Below are positions 32,561 to 41,028 of a stretch of 64,000 nucleotides of DNA, piece by piece. Position 1 is the stretch's first letter. Each line of letters begins with the position of its first letter. The position numbers and the translations under genes are program-made. This DNA is from Terriglobia bacterium (GTDB taxonomy: Bacteria > Acidobacteriota > Terriglobia > Terriglobales > Acidobacteriaceae), in NCBI GenBank assembly GCA_020072645.1, contig JAIQGK010000003.1:620001-684000 (forward strand). The letters run 5' to 3'. The notes beneath the pieces are model-generated. The model worked only from the letters and a program-made list of their open reading frames with translations, searched no databases and was not told where the DNA came from.

Positions 32561-33547
32561 TTACGCGGTCGGCGCGAACTGCAGCACCATCAGCGCCTGA
32601 TCGTCCAACCGAGGCGAGCCGGAGCGGAAGTTCAAAACCTCTTTCAGGCATTTATCCACCAGCTCACGCGACGGCATTTGATGGCACGCGCCCAGCAGCT
32701 TTGCCAGCGATGCGCTGCCGAACTCCGCGCCGTCAGGGCTTTCAGACTCTGAAATGCCGTCTGTATAAATGACCAGGCTATCGCCCGGAGCAGTGCGAAG
32801 CGTAGTGCTTGTGAACTTCTGGTCACAGAAAAGCCCAATCGGGACTGTGGCGGCTTCAATCGACGCAACGCCGTGCCCGCCCACATGAAACGGCGCCGGA
32901 TGGCCGCCATTGCATATCTCCACGTTGCCAAACTCATCTGCCCGTCCCACGATCAGAGTGGCATACTGCGTGGGCAGAGTGCTTTCACAGAAAAGCCGGT
33001 TGGCGCGTTCGACCAATTGTTCCAAGGGCAGACCGGTGGGAATCAGCACGCGGAACAGCGCATGCAAGTTTGACATGAGCATGGCCGCTGCCACGCCTTT
33101 GCCGGAAACGTCGCCTACCATGAAATAAAGATCTTTGCCGTGTTGCACCAGGTCACAATAATCGCCGCTGACCTGCCCTGCGGGCTCGTAGTGGTAAGCA
33201 ACTTTCCATCCGGCAGCGCTGAAGTCACGCTTGGGCAACAGCCCAGCCTGGATTCTTGCCGCCAGTAGCAGGTCCTGCTCCAGAGCTCGCTGTTCTGTGG
33301 GATTCAGGCAGTCCAGGCAGAGCTGCGTCAAAGGATCGGCAAACAGGCGTTCCGGCTCTACGGTCCCGGCGCAATGTTCGCAGACGCCGTAACTGCCGTG
33401 GTCCACGCGTTCCAGCGCATGGTCAACCTGCTCCAGCAGGTGCAGAAGGTTAGCGGTCTGGGTTTTGGCCACTGCGGATTCCAGTTTTTGCCGCCGGACC
33501 ATCAACTGGTCGCGCAGCATATGCATGTCTGTAACCTGGATTGCCAT
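32561..33547 (-). CDS. SpoIIE/RsbU-type phosphatase with DksA/TraR zinc finger
   Basis: 328 aa. Helical N-terminus (about 1-50), then a DksA/TraR-type C4 zinc finger YGVCEHCAG...CLDC (Cys56, Cys59, Cys77, Cys80), then a PP2C-like SpoIIE domain: ARIQAGLLPKRDF (about 97-109), GDYCDLV (about 129), VGDVSGKGVAAAMLMSNLHA (about 143-162) with the metal Asp residues, and DDQALMVLQF at the end. It would dephosphorylate the RsbV-like protein encoded 570 bp downstream. The zinc finger replaces the usual PAS, GAF or RsbT-binding sensor and may sense redox, zinc or RNA polymerase. Confidence 0.9.
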   Translation of the reverse strand: MAIQVTDMHMLRDQLMVRRQKLESAVAKTQTANLLHLLEQVDHALERVDHGSYGVCEHCAGTVEPERLFADPLTQLCLDCLNPTEQRALEQDLLLAARIQAGLLPKRDFSAAGWKVAYHYEPAGQVSGDYCDLVQHGKDLYFMVGDVSGKGVAAAMLMSNLHALFRVLIPTGLPLEQLVERANRLFCESTLPTQYATLIVGRADEFGNVEICNGGHPAPFHVGGHGVASIEAATVPIGLFCDQKFTSTTLRTAPGDSLVIYTDGISESESPDGAEFGSASLAKLLGACHQMPSRELVDKCLKEVLNFRSGSPRLDDQALMVLQFAPTA

Positions 33548-33804
33548 GGGGGAAAAACTCCTTCCTGTAACAGATCATTTAGTCGGTGCGGCGATTCAGA
33601 TTTTTCAGCCTGAACCGCCAGCCGTTTCTTTCCTTGGGTGCATCATATGGCCGACCGACGGAGAAATCTATCCGGCTCTTGCTCTGAAATTCTTGTTCTA
33701 AAAATATGCTCTGAAAAATGATGTCCTGAAAAATAGTTGTTGCAAATGTGCTTAGCTCTGGTCAGGGCCCACCACATTGGGTATTCTGCAAGTTAGGAAA
33801 AAAT

Positions 33805-35052
33805 ATGCGGGAAGAGATCGCACTTTCGAGCATTCTGGGCGCGTCCGTCTATGACAGCAGCGGCGCGTTTGCCGGACACGTGCGTGAAGTGGCCATCTTT
33901 CCCCAGGAAGATCCCAACCGCATTTCTGATTTCATCGTAAAAACCCGAGAAGGCGACCGGCTGCTGCCTTCACGCCAGGTCAAGACCGTGATCGGTTCGG
34001 CCATCCAGGTGAACGGCTCAGCCCATGATTGGCAGCCGCTTTCCAGCTCTGAAGGCATGCTGCTGTTGGAGCGCGACTTGCTTGACCAGCAGATTATCGA
34101 CGTTTCCGGGCGCAAAGTTGTCCGCGTGAATGACGTTGACCTTCGCCGCGAGCAGGTCAATGGCACGCTCAAGCTCAAGGTAGGGCGCGTGGATATTGGC
34201 TTGCGCGGGGCTATCCGGCGGCTGCTCAAGGGCCTTGCTCCCAGCCGCGCGATTGAAGCGCTGGCCCTGCGCATGCCGGAAAAGTCCATCCCCTGGGAAG
34301 CCGTGGACCTGATTGAAACCGATCCCGCGCGCCGCGTTCGCCTGCGGCTGGCCTATGAGCGGCTTGCGAAACTGCATCCGGCGGACATTGCCGACATTCT
34401 GGAAGAGCTGGCCCCGGCCGAGCGTGAATCTGTCTTTGAATCGTTGAATGAAGAAGTGGCCGCTGAAGCGCTGGAAGAGATCGATCCTAAGATGCAGATC
34501 GAGCTCATGCGGTCTATTGATTCTGACAAGGCCGCCGACATTGTGGAAGAAATGGACCCCGATGCCGCCGCCGACCTGCTGGGCGATCTGCCCCAGGAGA
34601 CGTCAGAAGAAATTCTGGAAGAGATGGAGCCGGAAGAGCGGCAGGAGGTTTCAGAGCTGCTGGCCTTCCATGAAAACACCGCCGCCGGCCGCATGACCAC
34701 CGACTATATCGCTCTTTCAGCCGAGCATACCGTGGGTGACGCCATTGACCGCCTGCGCAGCTTTGAAGGCCCTGTCGAGACTGTGAGCACCATTTATCTG
34801 GTTGATTCCCAGGAAAAGCTGGTGGGCTCCGTGCCTCTGGTTTCTCTGGTGCTGGCTTCGGGCGGCACCCGGCTGGGCACCCTCACTCCGGAACATGTGA
34901 TCTATGTGGAAGCCAGCGCGTCAGAAAAAGACGTGGCGGAAATGTTTGACAAATACAACCTGCTCACGCTGCCCGTAGTAGACGAAGAGCAGCGCCTTAC
35001 CGGCATCATCACGGCGGATGATGTGATCAGCCTGCTGCGGGACAGGATTTAG
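33805..35052 (+). CDS. PRC-barrel-like / MgtE-N / CBS protein without membrane domain
   Basis: 415 aa from ATG 33805 (AGGA upstream). N-terminal PRC-barrel-like region (ILGASVYDSSGAFAGHVREV, about 9-28, repeated weakly near 110), MgtE N-terminal superhelical repeats (LAKLHPADIADILEELAP; DPDAAADLLGDLP; about 190-290), and a CBS pair (MTTDYIALSAEHTVGDAI and TLPVVDEEQRLTGIITADDV). It resembles the cytosolic Mg2+-sensing half of MgtE but ends at CBS2, with no channel helices. Probably a regulator of a divalent-metal transporter encoded elsewhere. Confidence 0.88.
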   Translation: MREEIALSSILGASVYDSSGAFAGHVREVAIFPQEDPNRISDFIVKTREGDRLLPSRQVKTVIGSAIQVNGSAHDWQPLSSSEGMLLLERDLLDQQIIDVSGRKVVRVNDVDLRREQVNGTLKLKVGRVDIGLRGAIRRLLKGLAPSRAIEALALRMPEKSIPWEAVDLIETDPARRVRLRLAYERLAKLHPADIADILEELAPAERESVFESLNEEVAAEALEEIDPKMQIELMRSIDSDKAADIVEEMDPDAAADLLGDLPQETSEEILEEMEPEERQEVSELLAFHENTAAGRMTTDYIALSAEHTVGDAIDRLRSFEGPVETVSTIYLVDSQEKLVGSVPLVSLVLASGGTRLGTLTPEHVIYVEASASEKDVAEMFDKYNLLTLPVVDEEQRLTGIITADDVISLLRDRI

Positions 35053-35109
35053 GAGTTACTTCTTTTGTATTAGTGCGCCGATCTTAAAAAAGGCCGACCT
35101 TCGTCGCTC

Positions 35110-35976
35110 ATGAAAAAACATCTTGCGCTGATTACATACAGCGGCCTTCCCCACGGAGCGGAGAGCGAGCGGTTGATGCTGCCATACTTAGCAGCGGCAG
35201 GAGTCGAAACAGAGATTGTTGACTGGAGATCGGCTGCCTGTGATTTCAGCAAGTTTGATCTGATTGTCCTGCGCTCTTGCTGGGATTACCACCTGCGCGA
35301 CGCCGAATTTACAAAATGGCTCCGGCGTACGGCAAGCAGCGTTCTTGTGCTGAACGATGCGAAGACAGTTTTGTGGAACCGCAATAAGTTCTACCTGGAA
35401 GAGTTGGCGACGATGGGGATTCGAATCGCGCCGACAGTCTTCGTAAACGGCAGCGGCCCGATCTCATCATCAGTATGGCAGGAGATGAGGAACTGGAAGA
35501 AATCCGTGGTGAAGCCCGCTGTGTCGGCCTCGGCATACAAGACGTGGCTGTTTGATAGCGCGGCAGTCCCTACCGAAAATGAATTGAAGAGCAAAATGGA
35601 AGCGCAGCCATTCCTTATCCAGCAGTTCGTTCCCGAGATTGAGACGCAAGGGGAAATTTCATTCAGCTATATCGATGGCGCGTGCAGCCATGCCGTGTTG
35701 AAGCGTCCGGCGGCGGGGGATTTTCGTGTCCAGAAAGAGCATGGCGGCAGCGCGGAGTTATTTCATCCTGATTCAAATCTTCTTGCTCAGGCCGACCAAA
35801 TCGCTGCAACCGTGCCACAGGTGCGCGATTCGCTATATTGCCGGATCGACGTTATCGTCCGCGATAGCAAGCTGGTGCTAATGGAGTTGGAGTTGATAGA
35901 GCCAGAGCTGTTTTTAGGACTGGCGGAAGGCGCTGCGGAAAGGTTTGCACGGGCGATTGTGAAGAGAGTGCGATAA
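35110..35976 (+). CDS. ATP-grasp ligase, DcsG/RimK-like
   Basis: 288 aa. IVLRSCWDYHLRDAEFTKWL (about 55-74), LWNRNKFYLEELATMGIRIAP (NK...Y pattern, about 92-112), nucleotide Lys in VVKPAVSASAYKTW (about 136-149), and C-terminal ELELIEPELFL replacing the usual E-x-N metal motif. Members of this group (DcsG, glutathione-synthase-like) join amino acids or activate carboxylates. No peptide gene or amino-acid biosynthetic partner is adjacent, so the substrate is unknown. 57 bp after the CBS gene, possibly co-transcribed. Confidence 0.82.
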   Translation: MKKHLALITYSGLPHGAESERLMLPYLAAAGVETEIVDWRSAACDFSKFDLIVLRSCWDYHLRDAEFTKWLRRTASSVLVLNDAKTVLWNRNKFYLEELATMGIRIAPTVFVNGSGPISSSVWQEMRNWKKSVVKPAVSASAYKTWLFDSAAVPTENELKSKMEAQPFLIQQFVPEIETQGEISFSYIDGACSHAVLKRPAAGDFRVQKEHGGSAELFHPDSNLLAQADQIAATVPQVRDSLYCRIDVIVRDSKLVLMELELIEPELFLGLAEGAAERFARAIVKRVR

Positions 35977-35982
35977 CTTTGC

Positions 35983-36032
35983 TTGGACGAAGAACAGCGC
36001 CTAACCGGGATCATTCCGAGAAATGACGTAAG
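35983..36032 (+). pseudogene. Short CBS-domain end remnant
   Basis: LDEEQRLTGIIPRNDV encoded here matches the end of the CBS2 domain at 34978-35030 (VDEEQRLTGIITADDV), with similar DNA. It is a fragment of a duplicated or deleted paralogue, placed just after the ATP-grasp gene. Confidence 0.55.
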
Positions 36033-36183
36033 AGCTTTTCACCTCCTGGAAAAGGCCTTTCTTTCACCATTTTCTTCACGACGAAGCGTGAAGAATAAAA
36101 CAGTTTTGTTTGAAAATGCCGGGGCGTTGCGGTCCAGATGGAGCCTATTGTCGAGACCACATTGGGACTGAAAGGATCGGAGG

Positions 36184-36660
36184 CTAGCGGGGCAATGGGA
36201 CCCATTCCATGAGTCTTGCTTTGATTTCGGCGTAGTCAGGCAGCCCTGATGGAATAAAGACATGTTTCGCGAACATCGAGCGGAACTTGCCTTGGGATAT
36301 TATAAGCAAGCCGCGGCGACGCAGAGGGGGTATGCCTATATAAGACTCTGTGATCTTGCTAAATCTATCCCTGTAAATTCTTATAGGTTTGACCCTATTG
36401 AACGTGTCAGTGGCTTCGATGAACTCATCGCTTAGAATGAGAGTATCTTTTTTGAAGCCAAGGATAAGCGCCATAGCCATGCCCAACAACCAGGCGCAAA
36501 GCAATCCCTTATAGGAAGGTCGTCCCAAAGAGAAAAGGCAATCCACCAGCAGGTACACTGCCGAATAGAAAATGAATATCCGAAGCCAAGCGGGCAAGAT
36601 CCATAGGGATCCATATTCTATGTCAGGAGTAACAATGTACTGTTTGGTTTCTCCAAGCAT
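36184..36660 (-). CDS. Hypothetical membrane protein
   Basis: 158 aa from ATG 36660 (MLGETKQYIVTPDIEYGSLW). Two hydrophobic helices (about 18-42 and 50-68) and a C-terminal cytoplasmic PH-like domain (FIEATDTFNRVKPIRIYRDR, about 80-99). Lower GC than neighbours. Not recognised. Start is uncertain because an in-frame ATG at 36750 exists. Confidence 0.6.
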   Translation of the reverse strand: MLGETKQYIVTPDIEYGSLWILPAWLRIFIFYSAVYLLVDCLFSLGRPSYKGLLCAWLLGMAMALILGFKKDTLILSDEFIEATDTFNRVKPIRIYRDRFSKITESYIGIPPLRRRGLLIISQGKFRSMFAKHVFIPSGLPDYAEIKARLMEWVPLPR

Positions 36661-36823
36661 TCCATTCCCCCGCGAGCTGATTCTACAACATTCAAGCCAT
36701 GGATCTCTATGCGTAGGCGATCTAGCAGGCAGTAAACGGCACATCTTCAAAATCTTTGAATCTGCAATGAAGGCTACCGGTAGACGCCCAACCGCGCGAT
36801 CATAGAAACACTAAGTAGCCCGC

Positions 36824-38872
36824 TTATTCCCGCAAATCATACCCCGCCGCTTTGATTCCTTCCACAACTTCTCCGCGAGTACGTGTAACCTCTTCGGCGG
36901 TCAGCGTGCGATCATCCGCCCCGAGGGTCAGACGGAAAGACACGCTCTTTTTGTCCGGCGGCAGCGGGAAGATCAGCAGGAATTGGAGAGCGACCAAGCT
37001 TTCCCCCGCAAAATGCCGCAGCTTGTTTTCCAGATCGGCCACCAGCGTGTGCGCTGGCGCCACAATCGAAAGATCGAAGCTGCTGGTGGGGAAGCGGCGC
37101 AGTGGACGATACGGCGCACGCTGAGACGGCAGCACTTGTAGCGCGTCCAGATCAAGATCGAGAATGGCCGCGCGCCCTCGGTCAAGCAGTCCGGGATGCA
37201 GTTCGTAGAGATCGCCCACCCGCTGGCCGCCGACTTCAACATGCGCCGCGCGCTCCGGATGCATGATCTTGCCATGCGCCTTTGCTGGCACGATCCTCGC
37301 TCCCGTAGCGACATATTGGACGACGCGTTTCATTTCCAGCAGGTTGGCGCCATTGGTTTCGCGGCCATAAATCGCGGCCATTAGATGCGTCCGTTCTTTC
37401 GGTGCACCGTCATTGCCCTTGCTATAAACGCGGCCGATTTCGAACAGGCGGAAGTCAGTAAAAAAACGGCTGTTGTTGGTCAGATTACGGAGAATTCCGT
37501 GCAGCAGGCTAGGCCGCATGTATTTCTGCTCCGCAACAATTGGATTTGCGACTTGAAGCAGCCTGCCAGTCCATGAAGGAAAAATAGCCGCATCTACCTC
37601 AGAGATAAAAGAGTAGTTGGAGACCTCAGTGAATCCCTGCCCAACCATAGCGGCGCGAATGGCTCGGTGCTGTTCATGGTCGAGATTGCGCGGCGTAGGA
37701 GCAGCAAGGACCGCCGGAGCCTGCGGGACGATGGAAGCGTATCCGACCATGCGTCCAATTTCTTCCACCAGATCTTCAGGAATGGAAATATCTTTCGTGG
37801 CCCGCCAACTGGGAACGGTAAGCAGAAGCTTGCGCTGATCGACCACGTCCACGCCGAAGACGAGCGATTTGAAAATATTGACGACTTCTTCCGTCGATAG
37901 CTTGCGGCCAAGCTTCCGCTCGGCCCAATCGATATCGAGCTGGATTTTAGGCGGCGTGGATTTACGCGCGTAAACGTCAATAGGCGGCGCGGCCTGCGAT
38001 CCGGGTGAAATCTGTTTCAGCAATTCAACCGCGCGTGCTAAAGCGCGAACAGTGTTCTCCGGGTCCTGTCCTTTCTCAAAGCGCATGGAAGCATCTGTCC
38101 GCAGCTTGAGCCGCGAAGAAGACTTGCGAACATTGGAAGCGGGGAATGACGCTGCCTCAAGCACGATGCGCTTGGTCGTCGGGCGAATCGCCGTATCATT
38201 ACCTCCGATAATTCCGGCAATGCCCACGGGCTTTTGCGCGTCGGCAATGACGATGTCTTCTGGGCTGAGCGAATACTTTTCGCCATTCAGTGCAAGAATC
38301 GACTCACCTTTAAGCGCGGCGCGGACAATGATGGTATCGCCCAGCAGATCGGCGTCGTAGGCATGCATGGGCTGGCCCAGTTCGCAGAGCACATAGTTCG
38401 TTACGTCAACAAGATTGTTGATGGGATTCACGCCTAGCGAGTTGAGGCGATACTGCATCCACAGCGGCGAAGGCGCGACTTTTACGTTCTCCACTCGCTG
38501 GCCACTGAAGCGCGCGCAGAGATTGGCATCTTCAATCGTGATGGAGAGATCGCTTTTGCTCGCCGCTGAGGGCAGATCGGCCACAGGATCGGCAACGCTC
38601 AAGCCGGCGATGGCGGCAACTTCGCGCGCCATGCCCAAGTGTCCCCAGAGATCAGGGCGGTTTGTAAGAGACTTGTTGTCAATCTCAATAATGGAATCGG
38701 GCTCGGAGTTTTCCGCGCTGGCAACCGCGGCAACGCTTGCGCCGGCGAAAGCGCCGGGATCGTGCACGCCTTCACACTCGGCCGTCTTCATGGTGATCTG
38801 CTGGGCAAGCGTGGTCACGTCCATTTTCAGGCCGGGGACAAGCTCGCGAAGCCAATTGTAAGAAAACTTCAT
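36824..38872 (-). CDS. pheT: Phenylalanyl-tRNA synthetase beta subunit, lacking the EMAP-II-like domain
   Basis: 682 aa, against about 795 in E. coli. B1 start (MKFSYNWLRELVPGL), then directly EIDNKSLTNRPDLWGHLGMA (about 71-90): the ~110-residue tRNA-binding OB fold normally inserted between these is absent. B3/B4 editing region (ARFSGQRVENVKVAPSPLWM; NYVLCELGQPMHAYDADLL), B5, the catalytic-like core, and a C-terminal FDX-ACB anticodon-binding domain (FPTSSFDLSIVAPA ... LRLTLGADDRTLT-type) are present. 4 bp downstream of pheS. Charges tRNA-Phe as an alpha2beta2 enzyme. Confidence 0.93.
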   Translation of the reverse strand: MKFSYNWLRELVPGLKMDVTTLAQQITMKTAECEGVHDPGAFAGASVAAVASAENSEPDSIIEIDNKSLTNRPDLWGHLGMAREVAAIAGLSVADPVADLPSAASKSDLSITIEDANLCARFSGQRVENVKVAPSPLWMQYRLNSLGVNPINNLVDVTNYVLCELGQPMHAYDADLLGDTIIVRAALKGESILALNGEKYSLSPEDIVIADAQKPVGIAGIIGGNDTAIRPTTKRIVLEAASFPASNVRKSSSRLKLRTDASMRFEKGQDPENTVRALARAVELLKQISPGSQAAPPIDVYARKSTPPKIQLDIDWAERKLGRKLSTEEVVNIFKSLVFGVDVVDQRKLLLTVPSWRATKDISIPEDLVEEIGRMVGYASIVPQAPAVLAAPTPRNLDHEQHRAIRAAMVGQGFTEVSNYSFISEVDAAIFPSWTGRLLQVANPIVAEQKYMRPSLLHGILRNLTNNSRFFTDFRLFEIGRVYSKGNDGAPKERTHLMAAIYGRETNGANLLEMKRVVQYVATGARIVPAKAHGKIMHPERAAHVEVGGQRVGDLYELHPGLLDRGRAAILDLDLDALQVLPSQRAPYRPLRRFPTSSFDLSIVAPAHTLVADLENKLRHFAGESLVALQFLLIFPLPPDKKSVSFRLTLGADDRTLTAEEVTRTRGEVVEGIKAAGYDLRE

Positions 38873-38876
38873 AGAT

Positions 38877-39947
38877 TCAAAATTGGTTCAGGAAACGCAG
38901 ATCGCCGCTTTGCAGCAGGCGTATATCGTCAATGGCATAGCGCATCATGGCCAGGCGCGTCAGGCCCAGGCCAAACGCAAATCCGTTCCACTCCTGCGGA
39001 TCGAGCCCGCAATTGCTGATCACGTTGGGATGCACCAGCCCGCACGGCAGCAGCTCCACCCATCCGCTCTGCTTGCACACGGCGCAGCCGTTGCCGCCGC
39101 AGATCAGGCATTGGATATCGAGCTCAAAACCGGGCTCCACAAAAGGGAAGTAGCCGGGGCGCAGGCGCACCGTTACTTTGCGGCCAAAGACCGAGCTAAG
39201 CAGCGTCTGCATGAAATAAATCAGGTGGCTCACGGAAACGTCGCGGTCCACCATCATGCCCTCAACCTGGTAAAACGTGTGCTCGTGCGATGCGTCCACT
39301 TCTTCATTACGGAACACGCGTCCGGGCGCAATCATCCGCATGGGCGCGCCATATTTCTGCAACGCCCGCACCTGCACCGGCGAGGTGTGGGTGCGCAGCA
39401 GATGGCCATCGGTCATCCAGAAAGTGTCCTGCATGTCGCGCGCCGGATGGTCAGCCGGAATATTCAGCGCGTCAAAGTTGTAATAGTCGGTTTCCACCTC
39501 AGGCCCATCGAGCACGCGGAATCCCATTGAGGTGAAGAGCTGCTCAATCTCGTCCTGCACCTGCGTTACAGGATGAATGTGCCCCGGCGCAATGCCCTGC
39601 GGCGGAACTGTCAGGTCAATCCATTCGGCCTTGAAACGCTGGTCAGCTTCCGATCCTTCAAGCGACGCTTTGCGATCTTCAAAAGATTTTTCCAGCGTGG
39701 CCTTGGCTTCATTCAATAGCTGGCCAGCCTTGGCGCGATCTTCGGGCGCCATCGCGCCAAACGTCTTGCTGATTCCGGCGAGCTCGCCTTTGCGCCCTAG
39801 CACGGCGACGCGGACCTTCTCCAGATCGGCCAGCGTGGCGGCGGCATTGATATCGCCCAGGGCCGATTGGGTCAGGTTTTTGATGGTCTGGATTGGATTC
39901 GTCAAGAGTGTCCGCGCTCGCGCATGAGTAATCCTAAAATATAACAT
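38877..39947 (-). CDS. pheS: Phenylalanyl-tRNA synthetase alpha subunit
   Basis: 356 aa. N-terminal coiled coil (about 20-100), then the class II core: HPVTQVQDEIEQLFTSMGF, DYYNFDALNIPADHPARDMQ, LLRTHTSPVQVRAL, and motif 3 GFAFGLGLTRLAMMRY (about 325-340). Motif 2 is in GRVFRNEEVDASHEHTFYQ. A Cys-rich CLICGGNGCAVCKQSGW insertion is typical of bacterial PheS. First ~15 residues may not be translated; TTG or a nearby codon could be used. Followed 4 bp later by pheT. Confidence 0.95.
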   Translation of the reverse strand: MLYFRITHARARTLLTNPIQTIKNLTQSALGDINAAATLADLEKVRVAVLGRKGELAGISKTFGAMAPEDRAKAGQLLNEAKATLEKSFEDRKASLEGSEADQRFKAEWIDLTVPPQGIAPGHIHPVTQVQDEIEQLFTSMGFRVLDGPEVETDYYNFDALNIPADHPARDMQDTFWMTDGHLLRTHTSPVQVRALQKYGAPMRMIAPGRVFRNEEVDASHEHTFYQVEGMMVDRDVSVSHLIYFMQTLLSSVFGRKVTVRLRPGYFPFVEPGFELDIQCLICGGNGCAVCKQSGWVELLPCGLVHPNVISNCGLDPQEWNGFAFGLGLTRLAMMRYAIDDIRLLQSGDLRFLNQF

Positions 39948-39983
39948 TTCAACTGGTCGAACTGGTCTTCTTGTGGGACTCCC

Positions 39984-40592
39984 TCAGTCTGCTTCCGCCT
40001 GCGCTGTCGTCGTCCTCGTCACGTTCCATGCCGCCAGCTGGATCGTGTATGCCAGATGCCCAATCTGCTTTGAGTCCAGCTTCCCATCGATAATTGCCGC
40101 TTGCAATTTCCTGATTCCCACCTGAATGCTGTCGGCGTCCTCCATGGGGCCCAGGTCCAGCTTCACCGCTTTTGCTTCTTCCAGGCCCTCGTGCATCCGG
40201 CACAGCTTCTTGTCTCTCATCCTGGGTGCCCGACACCGTTCGCCATTCAAAAATTCGTGCTCGCATCGCGCTGCGCTCTGCGCCTTTTCCAGGTTCTTCC
40301 GCAGTGTCTCCTCCCGCTCTCGTTTGTAGCTCTCCATGGTAGATAAGCATTTTTGGAACACTGTGTGCTCATCGTACTTATTGTTGATCGGGCCACTTGG
40401 TCGCGCCATTTCGCCACTATGCGTCTCCACGTAGTACTTGTATTTCTTAAAGGCATCGTAGAAGGCAAGACAAAGTTGGCCTCCTCCGCTCTCCTCCCAA
40501 TCCTGGCGAAATTTCTTCTTCCGTGCCTCATCGGCTTCGGTTGCTGCTTGATTCACGCCAATTCCGGCATAGTTCATTCCGCTTTCGCTCAT
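39984..40592 (-). CDS. Hypothetical protein with CxxxxH-type zinc motif
   Basis: 202 aa from ATG 40592 (AGAGGA upstream). A coiled-coil region (about 75-105) precedes CEHEFLNGERCRAPRMRDKK and LCRMHEG (Cys/Cys/Cys/His), a pattern seen in many Acidobacteria proteins of unknown function. The C-terminal ~50 residues form helices (IQVGIRKLQAAIIDGKLDSK). Not recognised beyond this; perhaps phage or mobile-element derived. Confidence 0.65.
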   Translation of the reverse strand: MSESGMNYAGIGVNQAATEADEARKKKFRQDWEESGGGQLCLAFYDAFKKYKYYVETHSGEMARPSGPINNKYDEHTVFQKCLSTMESYKREREETLRKNLEKAQSAARCEHEFLNGERCRAPRMRDKKLCRMHEGLEEAKAVKLDLGPMEDADSIQVGIRKLQAAIIDGKLDSKQIGHLAYTIQLAAWNVTRTTTAQAEAD

Positions 40593-41028
40593 TGTGTTTT
40601 CCTCTCTCCGCCGCTCCTGATCTGCGTTCTTCAGCGCCAATCTGCGGCAGCTCCGCTTTTCAATTCCGGCGATTTTTGGCAATTCTGGCAAATCCCACCC
40701 CACCCCCTGCCCCCCGGCTTCCACCCAATCTCACCCAAGGTCACCCAATACACCCAAGGATCGGCAGAGGGCCACAACCCTAAAATGTCAAAACCCGGCG
40801 TCAAAGCCGGGTGTTTAAAAAATCAAAATTAACTCGTAAACCGTGGACCGCAGCCGCCCTCGGCTGCGATTGTGGCACAGGCACTCTTGCCTGTGCGGTG
40901 CATTCTTCCATGCTGTAATTCCAACGGCTAACAAATAAAATACGAAACCACGTTAGCACAATTCTTCTGTGCTGCAACAAAAAAATCTACGACCCTCTGC
41001 CGATCGCGCTAGTCTATAAGCAAACGCG
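40593..41028. repeat. 436-bp gene-free stretch with CACCCAA repeats and REP-like hairpins
   Basis: Contains a CACCCAA-type low-complexity run (about 40722-40760), a 7-bp hairpin ACCCGGC/GCCGGGT (40793-40813) next to an A-rich tract, a copy of the GTGGACCGCAGCCGCCCTCG element (about 40843) with its CGCAGCCG/CGGCTGCG stem, and a second hairpin CACAGGCA/TGCCTGTG (about 40875). No gene seen. The AT-rich end probably holds the promoter of the following gene. Confidence 0.6.
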
